Shown: in pieces, positions 45,051 through 56,254 of the stretch | How the letters are laid out: the number at the start of each line of letters is the position of its first letter | Numbering within the stretch: the first letter of the stretch is position 1 | NCBI RefSeq assembly: GCF_000226115.1 | Contig: NC_016457.1 | Coordinates: forward strand, 9,920,001-9,984,000 | Source of the DNA: Thermothielavioides terrestris NRRL 8126 | Taxonomy: Eukaryota > Ascomycota > Sordariomycetes > Sordariales > Chaetomiaceae | Direction of reading: 5' to 3' | Length of the DNA stretch: 64,000 nucleotides | The notes under the pieces: generated by a model | The model's database searches: none | Seen by the model: only the letters and a program-made list of their open reading frames with translations | Told to the model about the DNA's origin: nothing | Made by a program: the position numbers and the translations under genes

Positions 45051-46479
45051 TAATAATAGGTATATCCCTAGAATACCTAGGTAATATATAGATATACCTA
45101 TATATACCTAAGAACTTTATAGACCAAATGCAATTAAAGCTAATTATATACGATTAAGTTTACTAAAGGTGGGATAAGGCGAAGTTATATTGGTCTAATA
45201 ACATTTTTAACCCTATACGAATTTAGAATATAAATTCTAAACTCTATATATATTCTTCTTTACTATTGTAAATATCTTTTTTATTATACTCTATTTCCTC
45301 TATTTACTAATATATTCTACTAATTTAATAAGACGTCCTTAGATTGACCTTAAGCTTTATAAGGATTTTATCCTTTAGTAATATCAAGCTAGGCTTACCT
45401 ATACCTAGATCCTTTTAAATCTTTACTCTAAATATAGGGTTCAAGTTGGTATAACTATATTCTACTCCTACTTAAAATGTTAAGGCGTTACTACTTGCTA
45501 ACAATATATAAGGGATTCTAACGCTCTCTAAGAAACTATTAAAGATAAGTTCTTTATAATTGGTTTCTCTAATAAATAGATCTTCTAGCATTGTCAATCC
45601 TTTAGTTTTATAGTATTAAGAGAGGGTTTGATTAAACTTTATAAAGCATTTAGGATTTTCCAATACTAAACTATAGATTAGCTTGCTCTTTAAGAATCTA
45701 AAGTCTTAGAATAGATTTAATAAACTCTAAATATAGCTATCTTAATCCCTTAGCTTAGTCGTTATAGTCTATAGAAGTTTGTCCTTTAAAACGTAAAGAT
45801 CAGTATTCTAGTAAGAAACCTTGCTCTTCTTTCTTAGAACCTCTATCCCAATTATATCTTTAAACAAGTATAGAGAATATAGATATATCAAAGGGGATTT
45901 ACTTTGCCTAGTCTAAACTATACTTAGAGTATCGATAGCTATTGCAAATTAGTAGACTATAGCATTAAGATCTATATAGGGATCGACGCCTATTTGCAGT
46001 TTATTCTATAGTACTATATTAGGATTTCTATACTTACTAAACGCTCTATTTTCCTTTAATATTTTAAGGTTGTTAAAGAGCTTAATTTTATTCTAATGAT
46101 AATTCAATTAAACTAAAGAGTTAAGACTTTAATAATAGCGGCTACTTATATTTAGCTTTCTTTAGATATAAAGGACTATCGTCGACTTAAACTAAGGAGG
46201 AATAAAGATAGAGGCATTAGATAGTATATACTTAGGGGAAGAGGTAAAGTAGATTTCCTTATTCTTCTAGGAGAAGTAGATATCTCCTAACTTCCTAAAC
46301 GACCTTTCTTATTTAAAGATTACTATACCTTTAGGAAGAGTACTAAGAACTAGCGGATTAAGTTATAGTGGAACCAGCTTTACAAAGGTCGTTTAGATTT
46401 CTAATAAGTAAGTTACTATAGTTTATATTTGATTATATATAATTAAGTCTAATTATACTTGGTTACCTAAGCTAATCTA

Positions 46480-46990
46480 TTATTAGAATCTCTTTAGAAG
46501 GCTTCGCTATAAAGACGGTTGGAATAGCGACTATTTACCTAATTATATTGCTCTGCTTTATATCTATATACCTATTATCTAGTTTGAAGTTACTAACTTC
46601 ATCAATTACTAGAACAACTATACTATTTGTAAATAGAAGAACTAGTAGTATATTTATATTAGAACCCCTTATAAGATGTTTACCTATATATAGCTAGGGG
46701 TAGATATAGTCGACTATCGTCTACTACTATTATATAGCTGTTAGGAGTTCTTTAATAAGCTTATAAAGATCAATAATATCGAGGTCGACTAATATCTCTC
46801 TAACAATATACTAACCTTTTATAAGTTATTTATAACGATATTCAACGAATTGGTTAGTAATTAGCTAGACTCGCCCTACTTCAACGAGTATATATACCTT
46901 CGGAATTGCTTTACGCTTTATAAGTCTTAGGGGCACTAACCTCAGTTGTACTTACTTAGGAAGCCTACTAATAGATAGATATAGTTCAAG
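46480..46990 (+). pseudogene. degenerate unidentified reading frame in the 7.4 kb element
   Basis: Reading TAG/TAA as mutated codons, the plus strand gives a run with VTNFINY, VDIVDYRLLLL, LDSPYFNEYIYLRNCFTLYKS and QLYLLRKPTNR. It looks protein-like (charged/aromatic mix, RNY-type codons) but I do not recognise a transposase or recombinase motif. Boundaries arbitrary. Confidence 0.3.
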
Positions 46991-47949
46991 CTTAATCTTA
47001 AATATTAAAGTATTTTTCTTAATGAGTTTTAGAGTAGTGAATCGGGGTGATAGACTACCTAGATATAGGGACCCAGTTTTTTCTATTTATATTAGTACAT
47101 TGCATTCGTTGCTAGGGGGTCTAACCCTCTAATTATATATATTTAAGTAGGCTAAGCCTATCTTCTTCGTCATTAAGCAAGACATTAAGCAGTTGTTAAT
47201 ACACGTTCGTTGATACTACGTTGGTAGTCCTCTTTCTTCTAGGAAGGCTACTGAGCCTCTCCTTTCGTTGTTCTACCTCTGTCTAGACGATGGATATTCG
47301 AGCTATTGAGCTCTGACTATATTCTTATTGTCTTTTGTCTTCTTATTATATCCCACTAGACGTACCTAAGCTACGTGTCTTCCTCTTAGAAGACATCCTT
47401 CCTACCGTTTGATATATACTATCTTTATCCGTCTAGAGGGACACTACGTTCCTTTGGAAGCTATTTCGTACGCCTAGTCCTAGGTGTAGTAGGGTAGGTT
47501 GGTGTAGAGATTTTGCACTATTTCAGTAGAGAGGACAATTCTATAGCTATAGTAATTAATGAATTACAATAGGGTTTAAATCTCGTTAAAGGAAGTAGCG
47601 AAAGATAGGATAATAACGATAAGATTAAAGAAGAAGAGGATAAACCTAAACAAGATAGGGCAGAGAATATAGAATAAAGGCCTCTAATAGCTAATATAAT
47701 ATCGTTAATCGACATTAGTTAAATTAGAAGGCTTGCTAAAAGGGGTATTTTCAATAATGTCTATCGCTTTTACTAGCTAATTTAGACGCCTTATATTATA
47801 AAAAGGAACACTATTTATAGATAGCTATATACCTTTATCTTCGAACTTAGCTAGCTCCTCTAGTATATACTTAGTCTTAGGGCCTAAGTTAGGGTTAGGA
47901 TAAGCTACCTCTTAGCACTTCTTTGTATAACTCTCTTAGTTTTATATAG

Positions 47950-48200
47950 CTTTGGAATAGGCTCTTTACTTTGAGCTATATATGACTTTAGTCGCTACCT
48001 CCTTCTTCGCCTTCGCCTAGGTTATAACGCTTAGCTCTGACTTAACGATATCTAGCTCCAACTTAACAACACTATATTCCAACTTAATGCTTAGCTCCAA
48101 CTTAATGATATTTAGCTCTAATTTAATAACGTTGGGCTTAGACTTAATACCCTACTCCGACTTAGTATAATCTACTTTCGACTTAATAAATAGATTATTA
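47950..48200 (-). pseudogene. degenerate repeat-built coiled-coil frame
   Basis: On the minus strand 24-27 bp units encode serial KLELxI/VVKLELDIVKSELS heptads, a likely coiled coil, with TAG/TAA interruptions. It indicates that the 7.4 kb element had a minus-strand gene in its right half. Family unknown. Confidence 0.35.
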
Positions 48201-50244
48201 TCAGAGTTAGAACTAAAGTATTCTCTTTTATCTCTTAACTCTATCTAGGGCTTAATAAAGCTCTCCTTTGACTTTAGCTAAAAAGCCTTTTTTAAATATA
48301 ATCGAGCTTACTTAGCTTTAGGTAGGGGAATATCCTCTTTATCTATAGCTATTAGCTCTTAACTTATTAATAAATTAAAATATATTACTTTATTAAGACT
48401 AAACTTCGACTTATTAGCTATTATAGCCTAGAGCTCTTATAAGGTTATTGGCTTATTAGGTTTTAGACTAGAGAGCTTAGTAATTAGGACCTATACCTTT
48501 AGAGCAATTTAACTAACGAAGTAGAAGTCTAATAGCTTATAGACTTCGTTGATATAGGCTAGTTTAAAAAGCCCTTTAATAAGCTTATAGTAATTGACCT
48601 AGCGTTTTAAAAGCGAATAGAGCTACAACCTATATTTGCTAAACGATATAATTTTAGTCTATTATTAGTATATATAGCCTATAACTATTAAAGTAGTATA
48701 CTCTTTTATCTAAAGTTTAAAAGCGATATTAGTAATAAGATTTTACTATATACTATAGCCGTCTTTAGCGATACTTTTAGTATAATTGAACTCTGTTATT
48801 TGATAAATAGAGCTTAGGCTCGCTATACTCGATATACTCTAAGAGGCTATTGAACTTACTAAGCTTAGGCTCGTCTTAGAGAGTAAAGGGGAGCTAAACA
48901 AAGGGGCAAAACAGTAGGTATAGGCAACTAGAAGTATCTATGAAGTTTAGCTACGTTTAAGCTTCTCTAGAGAATCCTTAATTATAATAAGAACAATCTA
49001 AGATTAGTAGAAGGGATATAAGTAATAAGTTTAATACTCTATATAAATATTATTATAGGAATAACCTAATATAGAGTAGAAGTGGTATTTCTAAAAGTTG
49101 TTATATAACATTGTTAGTAGGTAATAGTACTTAATTATATATAATTAAGTTCAAGTTTAAGCGATTTAGTTAACTTTAGGGAAAGGACAAATAAATAGGA
49201 AGGATTTTAGCTACTTTTTATATTTGTTTTTAATACTAAAAATATTAGAGATAATTATCTTCTATTATCCTAAGCAATAGGTATATTGCTTTTTCTATTA
49301 GAGGTTAGATATAGTCCTAAATAAGGGTTTTTAAATAAAGCTATTTTAACTTTATCGACTTTATAGAATATAGCTTTATTATATAATCTCTTATCTATTA
49401 TATATTGTCTATATCCCTTATTAATGTCTATACCTTATATTCAATTCCTCTTTCTAAGACCTAATCCCCTTTATCTATCGCCTAGACCCTATAATTATAT
49501 CCCTTTACGTTTCCTTGTCTATCATTATTTACTGACGTACCCATTTCTTAGGGCTCCCCCTCTTAGCTTAGAGTTCCTCTATATCTTTAATCTATTTCTT
49601 GAAAGTCTTAAGCTCCTTTATTGTCGACTTCTATAGGTACTTAGATATAAAACCTTTAAAGTCTTTAAGCTTCTTTTTACCCTTTTAGATAAGCTCTTTA
49701 CGCTCTTTATCTACTCTTATTAGTATTATACTAATACTAAGGAATAGAATTAAAATATATCTAGATATAGTAAATACTAGGTACTTAGGCCAAAGTAGTA
49801 ATAGTTAATATATACTCCTTTACTATATTTATTAACTAGCTAGTAGTATATCTTATAAGGGCTATAGGAATAGGGGTTACTATAATTTTTATAGTCTATA
49901 TTCTATTTTCTACCTTTATTAAAAAGAAATAGTACTATCGCTATAGTATAGGTTTATCTATCAAGGTCAAAGGTCACTAATTTCTTTTTATCCTTTACCT
50001 AGACTATCTTTAACTTTAAAAGCCATTAAATAATCTATAAAATAATTAGAAAACATTTTTATATAATTAAGAATAATTAGAGATAACTAACTAGCTTCTA
50101 GGTAAATAGCTTCTAGACGTTACTATATTTAGACTCTTCGAGCTACTTTATAGTCGTTGTTATAAAGCCTTAGGATACTAAGGCCAACTAACGCTCCTTT
50201 AGCATCTATTTAGAGGTCTATATCTAAAAGCTATCGTTATTAGA

Positions 50245-50632
50245 AGAAGATACTATAGTAACTATTAATTAAAGTTAAAGATTCTAATCGACAATAACTT
50301 AAAGACAACTAAAAGCGATTATAAAAACTATTAGTAACCTATACTTAGAAACCTCTAATAGTAGAGAATTAATACTAGATGCTTACAATTGAACTTAATT
50401 AAGTATAATTAAGGCTAGGAACTGTATAGCTAAATCAGTCTATCGGCTAAAGGGCTTAGCAACTTAGGAAGAAAATAGGCCTAGGTGGCTAGTGGGTAGA
50501 AGAGATTTGTTTTCTATAGCGGCTAGAGAAAACTTTTGGGGCGGGGGCGGGGTAAGTGGGTGGCTAGGGTCTGGTTACGCCAAATTTGCCAAGTGGTTTA
50601 GGCTTTCGAAGAGTCCGAGCTCGAAGCCTCCG
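50245..50632 (-). repeat. right long terminal inverted repeat of the 7.4 kb element
   Basis: Reverse complement of 43225-43615 with scattered differences; outermost about 40 bp nearly identical. Confidence 0.8.
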
Positions 50633-50773
50633 TACTCCACCACGCCACGTGGCGCGCTGTAGCCTTCAAGATCTCATCGCTGACCTCATCCTCCTTGAAT
50701 CAAACTTCAGCGCCTTCAATCCCGGCTTAACTTGCTCGATCCACGACCCAATTCGACTTCATGCGTCCTACCA

Positions 50774-52510
50774 ATGCCGGCCGCAGATAACCCAGGCGGC
50801 GGCAGCGGCGCCAGCACCAGCACCAGCACACGCGTGCTGCGTGGAGCGTCGGTGCTGATCCTCCTGCAAGTGGTTTCGCGGGCCCTCACCTTTGTCGCGA
50901 ACCAGGCGCTGCTGCGCTTCCTGACGGCCCAGCTGCTCGGCGTGTCGACCCAGCTCGAGGTCTACTACCTGTCCGTCATTTTCTTTGCGCGCGAGAGCTT
51001 GCGGGTCGCCATCCAGAGACAGGACTCTTCAAGTCTCTCAACTGCCAGGGGTGGCAAGGACGACCATCACAGTCATGGAGAGCAAAACAAGACCACGGAC
51101 GCTTCGGCGCAGCAGGCCGTCGTCAACCTGGGCTACATCGCCCTGTCCCTGGGCATCCCGCTGGCATTCCTCTTCGGCTGGCTCTACCTCGGTTCCGTGA
51201 GCGCCACCACCCTGGCATCGGCGCCGAACCTGGTCCCCTCGCTCTACATCTACGGGCTCGCCGCCGTGGTCGAGCTGCTTTCCGAGCCGGCGTTCGTCGT
51301 GATGCAGACACGCCTGCAGTTCGGCGCGCGCGCCGCTGCTGAGTCGATCGCCACCTTCCTGCGCTGCGTCGTCACGCTGAGCTCGGCAGTATGGGGCGCG
51401 AACCGCCACCGCGAGCTGGGCGTGCTGCCGTTTGCCCTCGGCCAGCTGAGCTACGGCATCGGACTGCTGGCCGTCTACGCTTGGCACGGCGCGGCGCTGG
51501 CGAGCCGTGAAGGCTTCTCTCTCTTGCCCCGACGCATCATCGCCACGGCCTCGACCCAAGCGAAGGGAGTTCGCCGAGGTGAACAGCCCGCCTTCGTCCT
51601 CTCCTACTTCTACCGCCCCACCCTGCACCTCGCCTCCAGCATGATGGCCCAGAGCGTGGTCAAGCACGTCTTGACGCAGGGCGACACCTTCTTGGTGAGC
51701 ATCCTCTCCACGCCGACCGCCCAGGGCGTCTACGCGCTGGCCAACAACTACGGCGGCCTGCTCGCCCGCCTGGTGTTCCAGCCCATCGAGGAAAGCAGCC
51801 GCAGCTACTTCAGCCGCCTGCTCGCCCCGTCGTCGTCATCTTCTTCCCCTCCCTCCACCGCAACCAACCAATCCCACCACCACCACCAAAACCTCACCCA
51901 AGCCTCCACCGCCCTCCAATCCCTCCTCAAAGCCTACCTCCTCCTCTCCCTCGCCATCACCGCCCTCCTCCCGGCCGCGGCGCCCTCGCTCCTCGCGCTC
52001 GTCGCCGGCCCGCGCTGGTCCGGCTCGGGCGCAGCCGCCTGCCTGGCCGCCTACGCATGGTACATCCCGCTCCTGGCGCTCAACGGCGTGGCCGAGGCGT
52101 TCGTGGCGTCGGTGGCGGGCGAGGCCGACGTGCACCGGCAGAGCGCCTGGATGGCGGGCTTCTCGCTGGTCTTCGCCGCCGCGGGGTTTTTCCTGCTCCG
52201 CGTGGCTGGGTGGGGCGCCGTCGGGCTGGTGGTGGCCAACGGCGTCAACATGGCCTGTCGGATTGCCTGGTGTGTCGTGTTCATCAAGCGGTATTTTGCG
52301 CGGGAGGGGGCCGGTGAGGGGGCCGGGTTTGAGCTGCTGCGGGTGCTGCCCTCGCCGGCGGCGATGCTGGCCGGCGCGGTGGCGGCGCAGGCTGTGAAGA
52401 GGATGGTACCCTCAGCTGCGTCGGGAGAGGTGCCAGCCGGGCCGAGGGAAGCGATCGTGGAGCTGGTCAAGGTGGCGGCTGTTGCTGTGCCGTTTGTGCT
52501 CATTGTGTGA
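50774..52510 (+). CDS. RFT1: RFT1 family protein (ER oligosaccharide-lipid translocation protein)
   Basis: Intronless, 578 residues from ATG 50774 (the open frame begins at 50732 with a non-ATG codon). Hydrophobic throughout, about 12-14 membrane helices in a MATE/MurJ-like layout. Family motifs visible: GASVLILLQVVSRALTF at the N-terminus, NQALLRFLTAQLLGV, SEPAFVVMQTRL, and the central block HVLTQGDTFLV followed by GVYALANNYGGLLARLVFQPIEES, which is the strongest RFT1 signature. A His/Asp/Gln-rich loop (about 98-128) and a Ser/His/Gln linker (about 355-385) are fungal insertions. RFT1 is required for N-glycosylation at the step where Man5GlcNAc2-PP-dolichol faces the lumen; whether it is itself the flippase is disputed. 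It lies only 140 bp from the right end of the 7.4 kb transposon. Confidence 0.93.
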   Translation: MPAADNPGGGSGASTSTSTRVLRGASVLILLQVVSRALTFVANQALLRFLTAQLLGVSTQLEVYYLSVIFFARESLRVAIQRQDSSSLSTARGGKDDHHSHGEQNKTTDASAQQAVVNLGYIALSLGIPLAFLFGWLYLGSVSATTLASAPNLVPSLYIYGLAAVVELLSEPAFVVMQTRLQFGARAAAESIATFLRCVVTLSSAVWGANRHRELGVLPFALGQLSYGIGLLAVYAWHGAALASREGFSLLPRRIIATASTQAKGVRRGEQPAFVLSYFYRPTLHLASSMMAQSVVKHVLTQGDTFLVSILSTPTAQGVYALANNYGGLLARLVFQPIEESSRSYFSRLLAPSSSSSSPPSTATNQSHHHHQNLTQASTALQSLLKAYLLLSLAITALLPAAAPSLLALVAGPRWSGSGAAACLAAYAWYIPLLALNGVAEAFVASVAGEADVHRQSAWMAGFSLVFAAAGFFLLRVAGWGAVGLVVANGVNMACRIAWCVVFIKRYFAREGAGEGAGFELLRVLPSPAAMLAGAVAAQAVKRMVPSAASGEVPAGPREAIVELVKVAAVAVPFVLIV

Positions 52511-52741
52511 GTCTTTGATTCATTTCGTGATCATCTAACCGCTGTCTATGGTATCGCCTTGGCTAACATGGCAGCAAGTGCCGCGTCCGAACGCCGGTTT
52601 ATCTACAGCGCCTTTCAGGCTCTCAGGGGCCGGAGCCAGACAAGCCCCTGAAACCCTCCTCCCCAAAGCGGGGCAAGAACGCAGAAAAAACCATGGGCAA
52701 ACTCTATGCACCAAGCGCCCGCGCCATCCTATCTATCCACT

Positions 52742-53676
52742 CTAGTCGAACGTGATCTTGGTCCCCTTCTTGCTCATATCCACGTCCTTGAAAAAGGCCC
52801 CGTACGTGTCGTGCGTCTTTTTCTTAACCGTCGTGCCGAACTTGAGCAGCTCGTCCGGCACCGGCTGGTTGGCGGCCCGCAGGACGTTGATGAGCCTAGA
52901 AAGCAGTGTAAGCATGGCAGAGGTCCGGCAAGGCGGGAAGACCAGAGCGACTTACGACCCGGAGTGCGCCTTGTCATGTTCGGTGAACAGGGTGATGGCC
53001 TTGCCGGCTTTCCCGGCTCGGCCGGTTCGCCCAATGCGGTGGACATAGTCCTCGATCGTGAGGGGGAACTGCCGTCGCAGTCAGAGGCGGATGATCAACG
53101 GAGGAGAACAAAGAAGAAGGGACCATAGACTCACCGTCACGTTGATGACCAGCTTGACTTCGGGGATATCCAAGCCGCGGGCGGCAACGTCCGTCGCCAC
53201 CAGGACGGTCGTCGTGCCGGCCTTGAAGGCCTCGAGACTTCGCGTCCGCTGGTCCTGCCGCAAGTCGCCGTGGATGCTGGCGACGCGGATGCCCCTCTTC
53301 TGCAGGAACTGCTCCACGCGGACGGCCTCCTTCTTGTACAAGCAAAACACCAATATCCTGTCGTTCTTCGCGCTCCCCTTCTGCGCCTCCCGCAGCAGTT
53401 CCGCCAGCCGCTGCTCCTTGCCGCGCGGGTCCACCACCTCGACCTTCTGCTCGATGCGGCTGTTGGCCTGCAGTTCGACCGTGCCGTTGGCCTCGCCGTT
53501 CTCGTCGCCGCCCGCGCGGGTCCGGCTGCCGATGGTGACCTTGACTGGGTCGACCATGAAGCCCTCGGCCAGGCCGCGGACGCTGGTCGGCCAGGTGGCC
53601 GTGAACATGAGCGTCTGTCGCCTCTCACGTGGTGGGCAGCTGCCGAGGATCAGCTTGATGTCGTCCTCGAACCCCT

Positions 53677-53708
<32 letters not shown>

Positions 53709-54787
53709 GCGAACATGACGTCGGACAGCGAGACGCAGCCCTCGGCGAGGAAGTCCTTGAGCCGGCCGGGCGTGGCGACAATGATGTCGGCCCCGGCGTT
53801 CCTGCGCAGCAGCGCGCGCTGGTCGTCCTTGGACGCGCCGCCGTACAGGCAGACGGCCGACAGGCCCACGAGCGAGGCGAGCGACGACAGGGCGGCGTGG
53901 GTTTGCATGGCAAGCTCCCGGGTGGGCGACACCACGACGGCTCGGGCGAAGGCCGTCTTGTCCTTCTTGGAGTGCTTCGGCTTGGGGCTGGAGGCGAGCG
54001 ACTCGACGCAGGGCAGCGCGAATGCCATCGTCTTGCCGGACCCGGTCTCGGCGATTCCTATTACGTCGCGACCGGAAAGAGAGAAGGGCCACGAGGCGGC
54101 TTGTATCGGCGTGGGCGCGGTGAAGCTTGCGAATGGTTTCTTGGAGAGGAGGGTCGAACTCGGCAGGTGCGAGAACTGCGTGACTGGCCGAAGTTTCGTG
54201 CCGCAAGGGTCGGCGACAACGATTTCTTGTTTCTTCAGAAATTCCTGAATCTCCTCTTCGGGCACAGCATCAAGGGCAGCCGTCTGGCGGTACGAGTAGG
54301 AGGCGCCGTTGCGCTGGGCGGCACCGTTCACGGCGGGTGCCTGGTCGGCGGCTCTCTCGTTGGGCAAGCCATCCTGCCCGGTCGAGTTCGGTGTCGATCG
54401 GTCCGAGGACTCGGGTTCGGGCTTGGACTTGGACTTCTTTTTCTTTTCCTTCTTGTCGGACTGGGGCTGCGGCTCGACGGCGGCGATTTCTGTATCTGCT
54501 GTTGTTGATGCCTTCCGGTCGCCCGCAACCTCGTCTTCCAGCTGCTTGTTCTCCTTCTTTTCCTTCCTCTCCTTCTTGTCCTTTTTCTCCTTTTTCTCCT
54601 TTTTCTCCTTCTTCTCTTTGTCCTTCTTATCCTTCTTGTCCTTCTTCTTTTTCTTCTCCGCCTCCACCGACCTGGGCTCGCTTTCGGTCGGTCCGTTCTC
54701 GATCACGGCTGTCGTCTTCAGCTTCTTGGCCGAGCGGGCGCTCTGCTCCTCGCCCTCGCTGCGGGCATGCTTCTTTCCGGCCGACAT
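52742..54787 (-). CDS. DBP3: DEAD-box ATP-dependent RNA helicase DBP3
   Basis: Three exons on the minus strand: 54787-53135, 53068-52956, 52895-52742; 639 residues. Both introns have clean GT donors (GTGAGT, GTAAGT); the first interrupts helicase domain 2 right after LVINVT, and the next exon resumes [20 protein letters not shown]-terminal Lys/Glu-rich tail with a [12 protein letters not shown] run (about 45-80), typical of DBP3. Motifs: Q-motif region SFTAPTPIQ (221-229), AETGSGKT (246-253), PTREL (288-292), TPGR (339-342), DEAD (363-366), TAT (396-398), then RGLDIP and HRIGRTGR. Ends [21 protein letters not shown]. Nucleolar helicase for pre-rRNA processing (site A3 in yeast). The 52511-52741 gap to RFT1 is convergent. 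Confidence 0.95.
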
Positions 54788-56254
54788 TGCGGCTGAACTG
54801 CCCTGTTGCAAACACAACAGAGCCTGCAGGTCTTCGCGGGCCCGTCCAGGCGGTCTTTCGAAACAGTTGGCCTGAAGGAGCACTTTGAGCAAGTCGGGGA
54901 AAATTTCCCCGGCCTCAGCTTATCGATAAGATGTCGACCCCTGTCAACCCTCCCTCCCTTCCACCCCTTCGTTCCAGAACCTCAAACAGCTTGCTGAGCT
55001 GGGTCAGGCTGACGCTCGCGTGGTTCACCAAGGTGGATGGGTCACCTGCCACAGTAGTGTACAATTTCGATGCACGGAAGTATCGTATTTGGAACAGTGG
55101 CATGGTGCATGGCTGTTACGTGTCCTGCTCTTCAGCCGGCTCCAGAATCACAGAAATCAACGTAACTCGTTGGCCAGGTCGGAAGCTGCTGTCTGGAGCA
55201 TGCCTCCCTGAATTACAGCGATTTTGAGGTGCCCGACCTCACAGCTTTGCGTTGAGCTTTCAACGCCAGGGCGACAGTCGCGACGCATCGTGCGCAGCCT
55301 TGTGCTGTCGGCGACGGCGCCTTCGCCAATCTTGTCAACCGAAAGCGAAAGCTCCGTCAAGAGCGCTCTGCTGACCCTTCGCTCTTGCGACTCCGGTTCT
55401 AGTTACGGGAAGCGGCGAAAAGGTGGAGGGTCAGCACAAGGAATGTTTGCTGTCTGGAAGCCATCAGCGCAGGGGACCTCGATGCATACTCAACGCTCCG
55501 CAGTTTCGAATGCGACGCGAGGTCCGCGGCACACTTGCCAGCGCCAGAACCCAGTCGTCATCTCTGATGCAATGGTTATGGCGAGGTGAGGCTGCTTCAC
55601 TTGAAGACGGCCACTGCAGTGGTGTTGTAACCTTGCCCAAGGGGCCGTTCCTCTCTCCTGGAGGCCTCAGCGACGAGGGTCTGAATGCGTCGCATCAAAC
55701 TCGCCGACGAGGTCGAGGCTCGATAAGGCGACAGCTCGTGGGTTGCCATTAGCAATATCCATTTTGCTCACCTTGGGGCACAGTTACCCAGATCGGCCAA
55801 ACCGCTGCTGGCACAATCTGCGGGATTTCTGTACCTACTCCAATGGGGTGCCGAGGATATCTACCCGCCTGCGACCGACCAGGGTGAACAACGGCGCGCA
55901 TCCTGCTGGCTCAGGTACCCCGTACCTGGCTCGACCGCAAACATGGCTCTTGCTGCTGGGTCATCACCACACTTTATCGCCGGGCCCTCCAAGAACGACC
56001 GCATCCAAGCCAGCTTGATCCTGGCCAGCCTGTCAGAAGAACGGAGAAAAGCCATGTGCTACAAGCTTATGGTTCTATCCGGATAGAGCAAGAGAGACGG
56101 GCACCATGCTCCTTGGTGCATATAATATGAGGCAGCGGAACAGGTGGCTCACCCTCTGCTTTCACGGCTCGTTGGATGCAAACCCACCCACCCGAATCTT
56201 AGCTGTCTCAGAACCTTCAGTGTAGCAGTGCGGCTCCTGCACCTTTCCCTCGGC
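54788..56254. other. divergent intergenic region between DBP3 and HAK transporter
   Basis: About 1.47 kb shared promoter space of two divergently transcribed genes. No ORF or RNA gene convinces. A TATAATATGAGG box lies near 56121, about 130 bp before the transporter start. Confidence 0.4.

Larger units (their letters stand above)
43225..50632. mobile_element. 7.4 kb RIP-mutated TIR element, superfamily unassigned
   Basis: Left CGGAGGCTTCAAGCTTGGAC and right (reverse complement) CGGAGGCTTCGAGCTCGGAC start inverted repeats that remain alignable for about 390 bp (43225-43615 and 50245-50632), with a divergent stretch near 43270-43320. TA flanks both ends, and outside it CTCCAC is present on both sides (43217-43222, 50635-50640), so the duplication is either TA or 6 bp CTCCAC with TIR starting TA. 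Interior is AT-rich with TpA-heavy decay, tandem repeats and degenerate frames I could not match to a known transposase. Confidence 0.8.

Noticed and set aside
19306..50632. Starship-type giant mobile element with HET cargo
   Set aside because: No DUF3435 tyrosine recombinase recognised, and the repeats resolve into separate TIR and LTR elements with their own borders.
53270..54508. 412-codon plus-strand open frame
   Set aside because: Antisense shadow of DBP3, whose helicase motifs prove the minus strand.
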